This document shows positions 1-5,780 of a stretch of DNA of 9,601 nt, piece after piece. Under the pieces are notes generated by a model. It saw only the letters and a program-made list of their open reading frames with translations, did not search any database and was not told the origin of the DNA. A program made the position numbers and the translations under genes. Location: contig DEFH01000048.1 in NCBI GenBank assembly GCA_002350705.1, forward strand, positions 78,442 to 88,042. Reading direction: 5' to 3'. Each line of letters starts with the position of its first letter. Position 1 is the first letter of the stretch. Source of the DNA: Ruminococcaceae bacterium UBA2857. GTDB taxonomy: Bacteria; Bacillota; Clostridia; Oscillospirales; Acutalibacteraceae.

Positions 1-375
1 GCTGCAAAGGCTATCGGTCTTGTTATTCCCGAACTCAACGGCAAACTCATCGGTTCTGCACAGAGAGTTCCTGTTCCGACAGGTTCTACCACAATCCTCA
101 CAGCAGTTGTAAAGGGTGCTGACGTTACTAAAGAAGGCATCAATGCTGCTATGAAGGCTGCTGCTTCCGAGTCCTTCGGCTACAACGAGGATCAGATCGT
201 TTCTTCCGATGTTATCGGCATGAGATTCGGTTCACTCTTCGATGCTACTCAGACAATGGTCAGCAAGATCGCTGATGATCTCTATGAAGTACAGGTAGTT
301 TCCTGGTACGACAACGAGAACAGCTACACAAGCCAGATGGTTAGAACTATCAAATATTTTGCTGAACTCGGCTGA
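1..375 (+). CDS. gap: Glyceraldehyde-3-phosphate dehydrogenase, C-terminal part (5' truncated by window)
   Basis: Open from the first base; 124 residues remain before the TGA at 373-375. GAPDH oxidises glyceraldehyde 3-phosphate with NAD+ and phosphate to 1,3-bisphosphoglycerate in cytoplasmic glycolysis. The family is recognised from the catalytic-domain strand VIPELNGKLIGSAQRVPVP, the segment DVIGMRFGSLFDA and the classic C-terminal WYDNENSY(T)SQMV block, followed by a short end (AELG). The PVPTGSTT form of the substrate-binding strand is, from memory, typical of clostridial GAPDHs. The Rossmann half and the catalytic cysteine lie outside the window. Codon use is strongly biased (many GCT, GGT, CTC and CAG codons), as expected of a very highly expressed gene and unlike the downstream genes. 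A strong terminator follows, so this is the last gene of its transcript. Confidence 0.97.
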   Translation, partial: AAKAIGLVIPELNGKLIGSAQRVPVPTGSTTILTAVVKGADVTKEGINAAMKAAASESFGYNEDQIVSSDVIGMRFGSLFDATQTMVSKIADDLYEVQVVSWYDNENSYTSQMVRTIKYFAELG

Positions 376-402
376 TATAAACCATTAATAAACAAAAAAT
401 TC

Positions 403-437
403 AGAGTGTCCTGATTTTCCGTCAGGGCACTCTTTTT
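403..437 (+). terminator. Intrinsic terminator after gap
   Basis: A 12-bp stem (403-414 with 422-433, one G-U pair) closes a 7-base loop and runs into five Ts at 433-437. It lies 28 bases after the gap stop codon and separates gap from the HPr gene, whose promoter starts ten bases later. Confidence 0.9.
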
Positions 438-446
438 GATTGATAC

Positions 447-474
447 TTGATTTTCCTGCGGGTTTGTGTATAAT
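447..474 (+). promoter_or_regulatory. Sigma-A-type promoter for the HPr gene
   Basis: TTGATT at 447-452, a 16-base spacer, then a perfect TATAAT at 469-474. The predicted start near 481 gives a leader of about 30 bases. The promoter follows the gap terminator closely, so the HPr gene is an independent unit. Confidence 0.75.
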
Positions 475-512
475 AAAGACAGATTGTTTGCAAAGAAAAG
501 GAGTGCTGTCAA

Positions 513-773
513 ATGGTAAGCCGCAGAATGATTGTGACCAATGCAGAGGGACTGCATCTGAGAAGTGCCGGAAAATTTGTGGAAAAAATGAATCGGTTTG
601 AATGTAGTGTTACCATTCTTTTCAAGGATGCGAGAGTGGACGGAAAAAGTCTGCTCAATATCATGATGGCTTGTATCAAGTGCGGAGCGGAAATCGAAAT
701 CGAATGTGACGGAGCAGATGAAGATGAAGCACTGGAAGCGGCTGTACACGTCATCGAAAAGGAATTGATGTAA
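513..773 (+). CDS. HPr-family phosphocarrier protein
   Basis: The 86 residues match the usual HPr length (85-90). HPr carries phosphate from Enzyme I to sugar-specific EIIA proteins of the phosphotransferase system; in Firmicutes, phosphorylation at Ser46 by HPr kinase also makes it a CcpA co-repressor. The active-site loop reads GLHLRSA, with the phosphorylatable His at residue 15 and Arg17 in their standard places. Ala16 is replaced by Leu and the usual Pro18 by Ser. The regulatory site is present as GKSLLNIM with Ser at residue 46. The IKCGAEIEI segment and acidic C-terminal helix fit clostridial HPr paralogues. Start: AAGGAG at 498-503 with nine bases to the ATG. It has its own promoter at 447-474. 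The non-canonical loop makes it possible that this is a secondary, mainly regulatory HPr rather than the main PTS carrier; no EI or EII gene is in the window. Confidence 0.9.
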   Translation: MVSRRMIVTNAEGLHLRSAGKFVEKMNRFECSVTILFKDARVDGKSLLNIMMACIKCGAEIEIECDGADEDEALEAAVHVIEKELM

Positions 774-846
774 ATCCTGCATAATTTTCCAAAAGTCAGC
801 ATACAATGTATCAGGACTGATAAAATGCAAGTATTGGTTTTTGATT

Positions 847-852
847 CGGAGG
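847..852 (+). promoter_or_regulatory. Ribosome binding site that fixes the start at 862
   Basis: CGGAGG with nine bases to the ATG at 862. The in-frame TTG at 841 lies upstream of this site, so the longer reading frame starting there is unlikely to be used. Confidence 0.75.
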
Positions 853-861
853 TATGCTGTA

Positions 862-1491
862 ATGATGAAAAAGACGCTTGTCATTTGCTGCGTGGCGATT
901 TTGTTCGGGCTGCTGCTGACGTTTACAACGGTTCGTGCAGCCGAAAGTGATGCCTTGTTTGAGGGAGATGCCAAATGCTTTGTCGAGATTGCGGAAAGCC
1001 GGGAGCTTTTCAGCAATTTCAAGGCTCTGTATCCGGGGTGTGATGTGTCAAGGACGGTTCATGTCCATAATCCGGATTCACAGACAGCACGGGTTTATCT
1101 GTATGCAAAGGCGGTCTCGGAGGAATATACACCGCTTCTGGAACAAATTGCACTGTCTGTTCTGGATGAAAACGGCAATACCCTGTATACATCAGCCAAT
1201 GTGACAAACAAAATGCTGCTTTGTGAACTGGCGGGCGGACAAAACCTTGATGTGCGTGTGCGTCTGCATGTCAACAGGAAAGCGGACAGTGATTTCAAGT
1301 GCACCGACGGAAAAATCAGTTTTGTCTTTGCAGCGGAGGAATATGCTGTCCATCAGGATGATGATGTGATTCCCATGCCAAAGACAGGCAGCCATCCTGC
1401 CGGATTGGCGGCAGCTTTGGCAGGAGAGGGGATTTCTTTCGGAGTATTGTTGACTGTAGGGCAAAGGAGCCGCAGACATCGGAAAATCTGA
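862..1491 (+). CDS. Secreted protein with sortase-like MPKTG C-terminal tail
   Basis: The product is 209 residues. It begins MMKK, followed by a hydrophobic stretch (about 5-23) and a likely signal-peptidase site after VRA (about residue 26). The body (about 30-160) has the pattern of a small beta-sandwich: FKALYPGCDVSRTVHVHNPDS, then alternating strands, resembling the Firmicutes Ig-like domain often found before cell-wall anchors. The end reads MPKTG at 172-176, a hydrophobic stretch at about 179-199 and a basic tail (RSRRHRK), the layout of a sortase substrate. Two points are atypical: Met instead of Leu at the first motif position, and a Glu (residue 189) inside the hydrophobic stretch. 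It follows the HPr gene by 88 bases with no terminator and no convincing promoter between, so it may be co-transcribed. Its specific role is unknown and no sortase gene is in the window. Confidence 0.75.
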   Translation: MMKKTLVICCVAILFGLLLTFTTVRAAESDALFEGDAKCFVEIAESRELFSNFKALYPGCDVSRTVHVHNPDSQTARVYLYAKAVSEEYTPLLEQIALSVLDENGNTLYTSANVTNKMLLCELAGGQNLDVRVRLHVNRKADSDFKCTDGKISFVFAAEEYAVHQDDDVIPMPKTGSHPAGLAAALAGEGISFGVLLTVGQRSRRHRKI

Positions 1492-1500
1492 ATATAAAAC

Positions 1501-1544
1501 AGGCACTGTATGAACACATCGGAATTCATACAGTGCCTTTTTTT
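1501..1544 (+). terminator. Bidirectional intrinsic terminator between converging genes
   Basis: A perfect 14-bp stem (1501-1514 with 1525-1538) with a 10-base loop and a run of Ts at 1538-1544. It ends the plus-strand transcript nine bases after the MPKTG-protein stop. Read on the other strand, the same hairpin lies just after the stop of the minus-strand membrane protein (1543) and is followed by GTTTTAT, so it probably terminates that operon as well. Confidence 0.9.
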
Positions 1545-2598
1545 AATCGTTTTTTGTTTCGGATTTTTCTTCAACGAGCATTGCTTCAACGGGATGAACG
1601 TCTTTTTCTCCTACAGGCTTTTTTTCTTCGGGCTTTTCCTTCTCGGAGGATTCTTCTTCGGGCTTTTCTTTCTCGGAGGATTTTTCTTCGGGCTTTTCTT
1701 TCTCGGGGATTTTTTCTTCGGGCTTTTCTTTTTCGGGGGGTTCTTCTTCGGATTCTTCATCGTCTGCTTCATTTTCGGGGTGGGCAATCAGATAAGCCTC
1801 GGCAGCTTTCATATTGACGTGTGAAAACAGGAAAGCGTAAGCACACAAAGCAATATCTCCGATACAGCTCAGAATATTGATAAGTGTCAGATTGACGATT
1901 TCACTGTCGATTCCCTCGACTGCCAGAGACGGCATGAACATTTTAATGAACAGGTCAGCCGAAACCACCAGTCCCAGTGTGATAAACACCATACCGTATA
2001 CAGTCGATCTTCTGACAGCGGCGGCAGTGTTGATTCCTGCAAAGAACATGGACTGATAGAACAGGAACATCAACAGCATGGCAACCGCAATAATATCAAA
2101 GATTTCCGTGGCAAGAATGGATTTCTGCGTATACTCCGTGAACAGGAGCATGAATCGGGAACAGCACCAGACAGGAACAGCCAGACTCAGCAAAGGAACT
2201 TTTGTCATACCGTTCTGTCCCGTAAACGAAACACATGATTCAAACAGCAGGACACCTCCGCCCAGAATGGACAGGATGCAGTGAACGATATTGGGCGAGC
2301 TGGAAATAAAGGATAAAAGACCGCTTCCGATAATGGTAACAGAGGCGATAAATCCGAACAGTCCGCAAAAAATATTTTTGGAGGCAGTGACCGGGATGTT
2401 CTTTTTTCTGTCCATGAAAGACATCACCCATCCGATGATCAAAACCAGTGCCGCTGAGATGATGAAAATCCCATTGCATACGGTTGAATGGAAGATGAAT
2501 CCGTTGCCGTAAACGTTCAGCAGGGTATCACAGATTTTTGCGGTACCGCCAATCAGAGTAAAAATCAGCATAGGAATCCATAATTTTTTCAGTTTCAT
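1543..2598 (-). CDS. Polytopic membrane protein with charged repeat tail, unknown function
   Basis: I do not recognise the family. The product is 351 residues. The first ~260 hold seven or eight hydrophobic segments (about 7-24, 39-61, 76-98, 104-124, 134-155, 164-186, 198-218 and 233-258). They are followed by a hydrophilic, probably cytoplasmic tail of about 80 residues rich in Glu, Lys and Pro. Within the tail, residues 287-326 are four consecutive 10-residue units of the form xxEKEKPEEK. Start: the reading frame stays open upstream into the citrate synthase gene. The ATG at 2598 is preceded by AAGGAG ten bases away and opens a typical MKLKKLW membrane N-terminus, so the upstream part is overlap only. 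That Shine-Dalgarno sits inside the last codons of citrate synthase, and the genes are 7 bases apart, which suggests translational coupling. No catalytic motif is visible; a role linked to citrate synthase would be guesswork. Confidence 0.85.
   Translation of the reverse strand: MKLKKLWIPMLIFTLIGGTAKICDTLLNVYGNGFIFHSTVCNGIFIISAALVLIIGWVMSFMDRKKNIPVTASKNIFCGLFGFIASVTIIGSGLLSFISSSPNIVHCILSILGGGVLLFESCVSFTGQNGMTKVPLLSLAVPVWCCSRFMLLFTEYTQKSILATEIFDIIAVAMLLMFLFYQSMFFAGINTAAAVRRSTVYGMVFITLGLVVSADLFIKMFMPSLAVEGIDSEIVNLTLINILSCIGDIALCAYAFLFSHVNMKAAEAYLIAHPENEADDEESEEEPPEKEKPEEKIPEKEKPEEKSSEKEKPEEESSEKEKPEEKKPVGEKDVHPVEAMLVEEKSETKND
1621..1750 (-). repeat. Tandem 30-bp in-frame repeat (four units plus a partial)
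   Basis: Contiguous units at 1621-1650, 1651-1680, 1681-1710 and 1711-1740, with a partial copy from 1741. The core (TTCTTCGGGCTTTTC on the plus strand) is nearly identical in every unit, while the last few bases vary. On the coding strand each unit specifies ten residues, xxEKEKPEEK, at residues 287-326 of the membrane protein. Since the unit is a multiple of three, copy-number change would lengthen or shorten the tail without a frameshift. Confidence 0.93.
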
Positions 2599-2605
2599 GA
2601 AATAC

Positions 2606-3982
2606 TCACTCCTTTTCAAAATTACGTTCCGCAATCGGAATATATTGTTTTCTGCTGACCATGGAGCGGTAAGCAGGACGGATAATTCTTCCGCCATAGG
2701 TTGCCTCTTCGATACGGTGAGCACACCAGCCTGCGATTCTTGAAACAGCAAACAGCGGTGTGAACAGGTCGCTCGGAATACCAAGCATATCATATACAAA
2801 GCCGGAATAAAAGTCAACATTGGCACAAATGACTTTGGAGCTTTTCTTGACATTTGCCAGAACATCAGGCGTCAGCTTTTCTACGGTTTTGTAGAGTTCA
2901 AATTCTTTGAGCATATCCTTTTCAGCCGCAAGCTTTTCGGCTGTGCGTTTGAGAATCACCGCACGGGGATCGGACAAAGTATAAATGGCATGACCAAATC
3001 CGTAAATCAAACCGGAACCGTCACCCTTTTCCTTTCTGACGAGGGAGGCGAGATAGCTGTAAATTTCCTCTTCATTGGTCCAGTCGCTGACGTTTTCCTT
3101 GAGAGCTGTCATCATGGAGCGTACACGGAGATTCGCACCGCCGTGACGGGGACCTTTCAGTGAGCCGATAGCGGCAGAAATAGCGGCATAGGTATCTGTT
3201 CCTGACGAGGAAAGCACTCTTGTCGAGAATGTGGAGTTATTGCCGCCGCCGTGTTCCGCATGGAGAATCATGCACAAATCCAGCAGTCTGGCTTCGGATT
3301 CGGTAAATTTCGTATCGGGACGCAATGCCCTCAGAATTGACTCAGCCGTAGACATGGATAAATCTATCGGATGAAAGAACATACTTTCCTTGTCGAAGGC
3401 TCTTCTTTTAACCTGATAGGCGTATGTCATAATGGTGGGCAGGCAGGCAATCAGTTTGATGGACTGACGCATGATATTTTCCAGTGAAGTATCATCGGGA
3501 TTATCATCAAAGGAGTACATTGCCAGTACAGAACGTCCCATTTTGTTCATAATGTCCTTGGAGGGTGATTTCATGATCATATCTTCCAGAAAATTATCGG
3601 GCAGTTCACGCAGACCTCCGAGCGTTTCTTTGAATCTTTCAAGCTGTGAGCCTGTTGGGAGAGAGCCGAATAACAAAAGCCATGCGGTTTCCTCAAAACC
3701 GAAACGGTTTTCTTCAATGCAGGCATTGATAATATCATTGACATCAATGCCCCGATAGGTCAGCTTGCCTGTATCGGGGACACGCTCACCGTCTGCAATC
3801 ATAAAGCCGTGTACATTGCAAATATTTGTCAGTCCTGCCATGACACCGGTGCCGTCGGGATTTCTCAGCCCCCGTTTTACATTATAGGTCTGATAGTCGA
3901 TGGCATTAAAGCCGTTATGACGACGGTATTCTCCGCAAAGTTCCGAAAATTTCCAATCATGTTGATTATCTTTTACAGACAT
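2606..3982 (-). CDS. gltA: Citrate synthase (Si-type)
   Basis: The product is 458 residues and condenses acetyl-CoA with oxaloacetate to citrate in the cytoplasm. In fermentative Clostridia this mainly feeds 2-oxoglutarate and glutamate synthesis. Family signatures appear in order: KLTYRGIDVNDII (73-85), the histidine cluster LHAEHGGGNNSTF (240-252, catalytic-region His244), GPRHGGAN with His280, the signature GFGHAIYTLSDPRA (328-341) with catalytic His331, NVDFYSGFVYDMLGIP with catalytic Asp390, and SRIAGWCAHR with substrate-binding arginines (415, 423). The N-terminus is about 40 residues longer than short bacterial forms; a GLRNPDGTGV stretch (38-47) there suggests a clade feature rather than a wrong start. 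Start: GAGG at 3991-3994, eight bases before the ATG. A near-consensus promoter lies at 4036-4064. 2-Methylcitrate synthase is the main alternative activity; no prp genes are adjacent. Confidence 0.95.
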   Translation of the reverse strand: MSVKDNQHDWKFSELCGEYRRHNGFNAIDYQTYNVKRGLRNPDGTGVMAGLTNICNVHGFMIADGERVPDTGKLTYRGIDVNDIINACIEENRFGFEETAWLLLFGSLPTGSQLERFKETLGGLRELPDNFLEDMIMKSPSKDIMNKMGRSVLAMYSFDDNPDDTSLENIMRQSIKLIACLPTIMTYAYQVKRRAFDKESMFFHPIDLSMSTAESILRALRPDTKFTESEARLLDLCMILHAEHGGGNNSTFSTRVLSSSGTDTYAAISAAIGSLKGPRHGGANLRVRSMMTALKENVSDWTNEEEIYSYLASLVRKEKGDGSGLIYGFGHAIYTLSDPRAVILKRTAEKLAAEKDMLKEFELYKTVEKLTPDVLANVKKSSKVICANVDFYSGFVYDMLGIPSDLFTPLFAVSRIAGWCAHRIEEATYGGRIIRPAYRSMVSRKQYIPIAERNFEKE

Positions 3983-3984
3983 TT

Positions 3985-4014
3985 GTCATTCCTCATTTCA
4001 AAATATCATATACT
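3985..4014 (+). promoter_or_regulatory. Possible sigma-E-like promoter for spoIID
   Basis: GTCATTCC at 3985-3992, a 14-base spacer and CATATACT at 4007-4014 resemble the Bacillus sigma-E pattern (GTCATATT, about 14 bases, CATACAnT), the sigma factor that reads spoIID in B. subtilis. No better sigma-A promoter was seen before the gene. The -35-like box lies only three bases upstream of the citrate synthase start codon. The match is partial and the region is AT-rich, so chance is possible. Confidence 0.35.
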
Positions 4015-4035
4015 TACAACATCAGATATATCCAT

Positions 4036-4064
4036 ATTTTAGCCTTTTTTGACTGTTGTGTCAA
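4036..4064 (-). promoter_or_regulatory. Sigma-A promoter for citrate synthase
   Basis: On the minus strand a perfect TTGACA (4064-4059), a 17-base spacer and TAAAAT (4041-4036). The predicted start near 4029 gives a leader of about 47 bases before the ATG at 3982. It lies in the 118-bp divergent region shared with spoIID. Confidence 0.8.
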
Positions 4065-4100
4065 GGAAATAATGGGAATTATCAATCAGGAGATGAATTT

Positions 4101-5054
4101 ATGAAAAAACGGTTGCTGATCCTGCTTGTGACAGCGTGTATGATGGCAGTGCTGCCGCTGATTGCCGTGAAAGAAATCCCTTTCCAAAGTCACACGGACA
4201 CTCCGAAAGCTCCCGTCATTTCATCAGGTGTTTTCAGGATAGCCGATACCAAAAGCGGAAAAATCATTTCTGTAGAGGACAAAGAGTTTTGTATCGGTGC
4301 GGTAGCCTGCGAAATGCCGCCCTCTTTTGAAAAGGAGGCTCTGAAAGCACAGTGTATTGCCTGTTATACGCATTTTTGCCGCCTGCGTGAGCAGAACGGA
4401 AAGGAATCTGATTTTTCGGCAAATTTATCGGAGGGAGAAGTCTATATGAACAGGGAACAGTTAAAAAATAAATGGGGGAGTCTGTATGAAGAAAGTTTCA
4501 AAGCAGTGGAAACGGCTGTCAATGAAGTATTCGGAAAGGTTCTGACAGACAGTACAGACGGTACTCTGATAGATGCGGCATATCATGCCATATCCAGCGG
4601 TCAGACCGAAAATGCCAAAGATATTTTCGGCACAGAGGACAGGCATTTGCAGGCGGTTTCCAGTGCAGGAGACGTGAATGTGTCGGGATATCTTTCCTCT
4701 AAAGAGGTTTCGGCAGACAGATTCCGTGAAGTCATGCGGAAACAGGGCATTTCCCTGTCGGGAGAGGCTGACACGTGGCTGAATAATCTCCAAAAAACAC
4801 CGTCGGGAGCCGTTTTGTCCGTACAGGTGGGTGGGCAGTCTCTGACAGGTCCCCAAATGAGAACATTGTTTGATTTAAGAAGTGCGGCTTTTGATAGCCT
4901 GTTTGACGGCAAAAAATTTATTTTCACCGTATACGGCTACGGACATGGTGTGGGCATGAGTCAGTATGGTGCACAGTGTATGGCAAAGCAGGGGGCTTCC
5001 TGTACGGAAATTTTACAGCACTATTACAGTCACTGCAATATCACGGAAAGATAA
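4101..5054 (+). CDS. spoIID: SpoIID-type lytic transglycosylase
   Basis: The product is 317 residues, close to the usual SpoIID length. SpoIID cuts peptidoglycan glycan strands and, with SpoIIM and SpoIIP, drives engulfment of the forespore. The N-terminus (MKKRLLILLV..., about 1-23) is one membrane anchor. The catalytic region reads CIGAVACEMPPSFEKEALKA (64-83); Glu71 matches the catalytic glutamate of the AxEMP motif. YHAISSGQT (161-169) occupies the loop that holds a metal-site histidine in characterised SpoIIDs. The C-terminal signature GYGHGVGMSQYGAQ (279-292) and ILQHYYS are intact. Start: AGGAGA at 4088-4093 with seven bases to the ATG at 4101; the longer frame from 4056 lacks such a site. 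It stands alone between a divergent promoter region and a terminator. The amidase-enhancer LytB is a relative, but the short single-domain form favours SpoIID. Confidence 0.9.
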   Translation: MKKRLLILLVTACMMAVLPLIAVKEIPFQSHTDTPKAPVISSGVFRIADTKSGKIISVEDKEFCIGAVACEMPPSFEKEALKAQCIACYTHFCRLREQNGKESDFSANLSEGEVYMNREQLKNKWGSLYEESFKAVETAVNEVFGKVLTDSTDGTLIDAAYHAISSGQTENAKDIFGTEDRHLQAVSSAGDVNVSGYLSSKEVSADRFREVMRKQGISLSGEADTWLNNLQKTPSGAVLSVQVGGQSLTGPQMRTLFDLRSAAFDSLFDGKKFIFTVYGYGHGVGMSQYGAQCMAKQGASCTEILQHYYSHCNITER

Positions 5055-5059
5055 AACAA

Positions 5060-5103
5060 CAATTCCCGATTATGTCCGTCATAATCGGGAATTGCCGCTT
5101 TTT
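5060..5103 (+). terminator. Bidirectional intrinsic terminator after spoIID
   Basis: A perfect 15-bp stem (5060-5074 with 5080-5094) with a 5-base loop, then CCGC and five Ts at 5099-5103. Read on the minus strand the hairpin is followed by TTGTTTTAT, so it probably also ends the regulator operon whose last stop is at 5139. Confidence 0.85.
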
Positions 5104-5125
5104 AGGAGGAATGTATATGAAGTAA
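5104..5125 (+). other. Orphan ribosome binding site and start leading into an immediate stop
   Basis: A perfect AGGAGG (5104-5109) is placed seven bases before ATG AAG TAA (5117-5125). The in-frame ATG at 5111 gives only MYMK. It directly abuts the T-run of the spoIID terminator, and only 13 bases separate it from the end of a minus-strand gene. It has the exact form of a gene start but no gene follows. It may be the remnant of a deleted gene or a chance match. Confidence 0.5.
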
Positions 5126-5138
5126 ACTTATAATCCGG

Positions 5139-5348
5139 TTATTCTCCGAAGTAGAAAAGCTCTTCAAATTTTTTGTCAAGAGCGATACAAAGGAGCAGTG
5201 CCAGCTTGGCACTGGGACAAAACTGGTTGTTTTCGATAGAGCTGATGGTCTGGCGGGATACCCCGACCATTTCGGCCAGTTCTCCTTGTGAAATGCGTTT
5301 TTCTGCACGAGCCACCCTTAAACGATTCTGAAATACGATGTCAGTCAT
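5139..5348 (-). CDS. Small Cro/CI-type helix-turn-helix regulator
   Basis: The product is 69 residues and is a DNA-binding domain only, of the small XRE class. The five-helix fold is readable: NRLRVARAEKRISQGELAEMVGVSRQTISSIENNQFCPSAKLALLLCIALD is given here only as its key parts, namely ISQGELAEMVGVSRQTISSI (19-38, the helix-turn-helix with recognition helix SRQTISSIE), the NNQFCPS turn (40-46) and the FEELF end (61-65). Small stand-alone regulators of this type usually repress their own operon. The start at 5348 overlaps the stop of the upstream membrane protein as ATGA; the longer open frame to 5546 lies inside that gene and is not used. An inverted repeat over the operon's -35 box (5761-5780) is a good operator candidate. 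The regulatory target is inferred, not shown. Confidence 0.9.
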   Translation of the reverse strand: MTDIVFQNRLRVARAEKRISQGELAEMVGVSRQTISSIENNQFCPSAKLALLLCIALDKKFEELFYFGE

Positions 5349-5665
5349 TGCATATACCCCATAAAAAACAGAACTGTTGTCAGTACGGCGGCGACTCCCG
5401 AGAGAATACCTGCCGCCAGATAGAATTTGTTTCGGAGATTTTTGTACTGATAAAAGAAAGTGGTGCACAGATAGGCAGTAATGATGGCAGCAAACTCGTA
5501 GAACATCTGGTGATGCACGGCCTTGAAAATACTGAATGCAAGACACAGCACACCTACGACTACCGCACCGATACCGAATGAGGCGTTATAAATACGCTGT
5601 TCCCGTTCATCAAGAGAATGGCGGTTCTGACGTTTATTCTGGTCAAGGATGTCTTTTTTATCCAT
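5345..5665 (-). CDS. Small three-helix membrane protein paired with the regulator (DUF6442-like)
   Basis: The product is 106 residues. A charged N-terminus (MDKKDILDQNKRQNRHSLDEREQ, key parts KKDIL and DEREQ) is followed by three hydrophobic helices at about 28-48, 54-72 and 81-103, with a basic loop (QYKNLRNKF) between the second and third. This layout, and the immediate downstream small HTH gene, recall the DUF6442-type proteins of Firmicutes; that assignment is from memory. Start: GAGG at 5676-5679, ten bases before the ATG at 5665. The last codons overlap the regulator by four bases (ATGA), implying coupled translation. Transcription is probably from the promoter at 5739-5767. Function is unknown; the pairing suggests a membrane protein whose expression is set by its partner, possibly a sensor of membrane state. 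Confidence 0.8.
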   Translation of the reverse strand: MDKKDILDQNKRQNRHSLDEREQRIYNASFGIGAVVVGVLCLAFSIFKAVHHQMFYEFAAIITAYLCTTFFYQYKNLRNKFYLAAGILSGVAAVLTTVLFFMGYMQ

Positions 5666-5738
5666 AGGAATCTCGCCTCACAATTCAGATAAGGGTTGTG
5701 GATGGTGCTGAAAACTTCCATAATTTGTCTGTGAGTAT

Positions 5739-5767
5739 ATAGTAGCACAGCCATAGCTGTTTGTCAA
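5739..5767 (-). promoter_or_regulatory. Promoter of the membrane protein/regulator operon
   Basis: On the minus strand TTGACA (5767-5762), a 17-base spacer and TACTAT (5744-5739) preceded by TGC, an extended -10 element. The predicted start near 5732 gives a leader of about 67 bases before the ATG at 5665. The -35 box lies inside the inverted repeat at 5761-5780. Confidence 0.7.
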
Positions 5768-5780
5768 GTATTCTTGACAA
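5761..5780. promoter_or_regulatory. Candidate operator: inverted repeat over the -35 box
   Basis: A perfect TTGTCAAG / CTTGACAA inverted repeat with a 4-base centre. One arm coincides with the -35 box of the minus-strand operon, so a bound dimer would block RNA polymerase. A third copy, CTTGTCAA, lies at 5794-5801. A shorter dyad, ACAGC-CATA-GCTGT at 5747-5760, sits in the promoter spacer. The size and symmetry suit a Cro/CI-type dimer, most simply the regulator encoded at 5139-5348. Confidence 0.6.

Noticed and set aside
774..861. A possible promoter in the gap between the HPr and MPKTG-protein genes (TACAAT at 802-807)
   Set aside because: No -35 element lies at a suitable distance, so read-through from the HPr promoter is as likely.
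324..1022. A 232-residue open frame on the minus strand
   Set aside because: It crosses the gap terminator and lies antisense to the HPr gene and the MPKTG-protein gene, both of which have clear protein signatures; its own translation has no recognisable features.
1621..1750. The regular 30-bp repeats as a possible CRISPR array
   Set aside because: The units are contiguous with no spacers and stay in frame within a coding sequence.
1510..1824. A Phe/Gly-rich plus-strand open frame that looks like a repeated membrane protein
   Set aside because: It is the antisense of the Glu/Lys/Pro repeat tail; the apparent FFFGLFFLGG repeats come from reading the 30-bp units on the wrong strand, and it starts inside the terminator hairpin.
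2599..2865. An N-terminal extension of the minus-strand membrane protein up to 2865
   Set aside because: It overlaps the conserved C-terminal part of citrate synthase, and a good ribosome binding site precedes the ATG at 2598.
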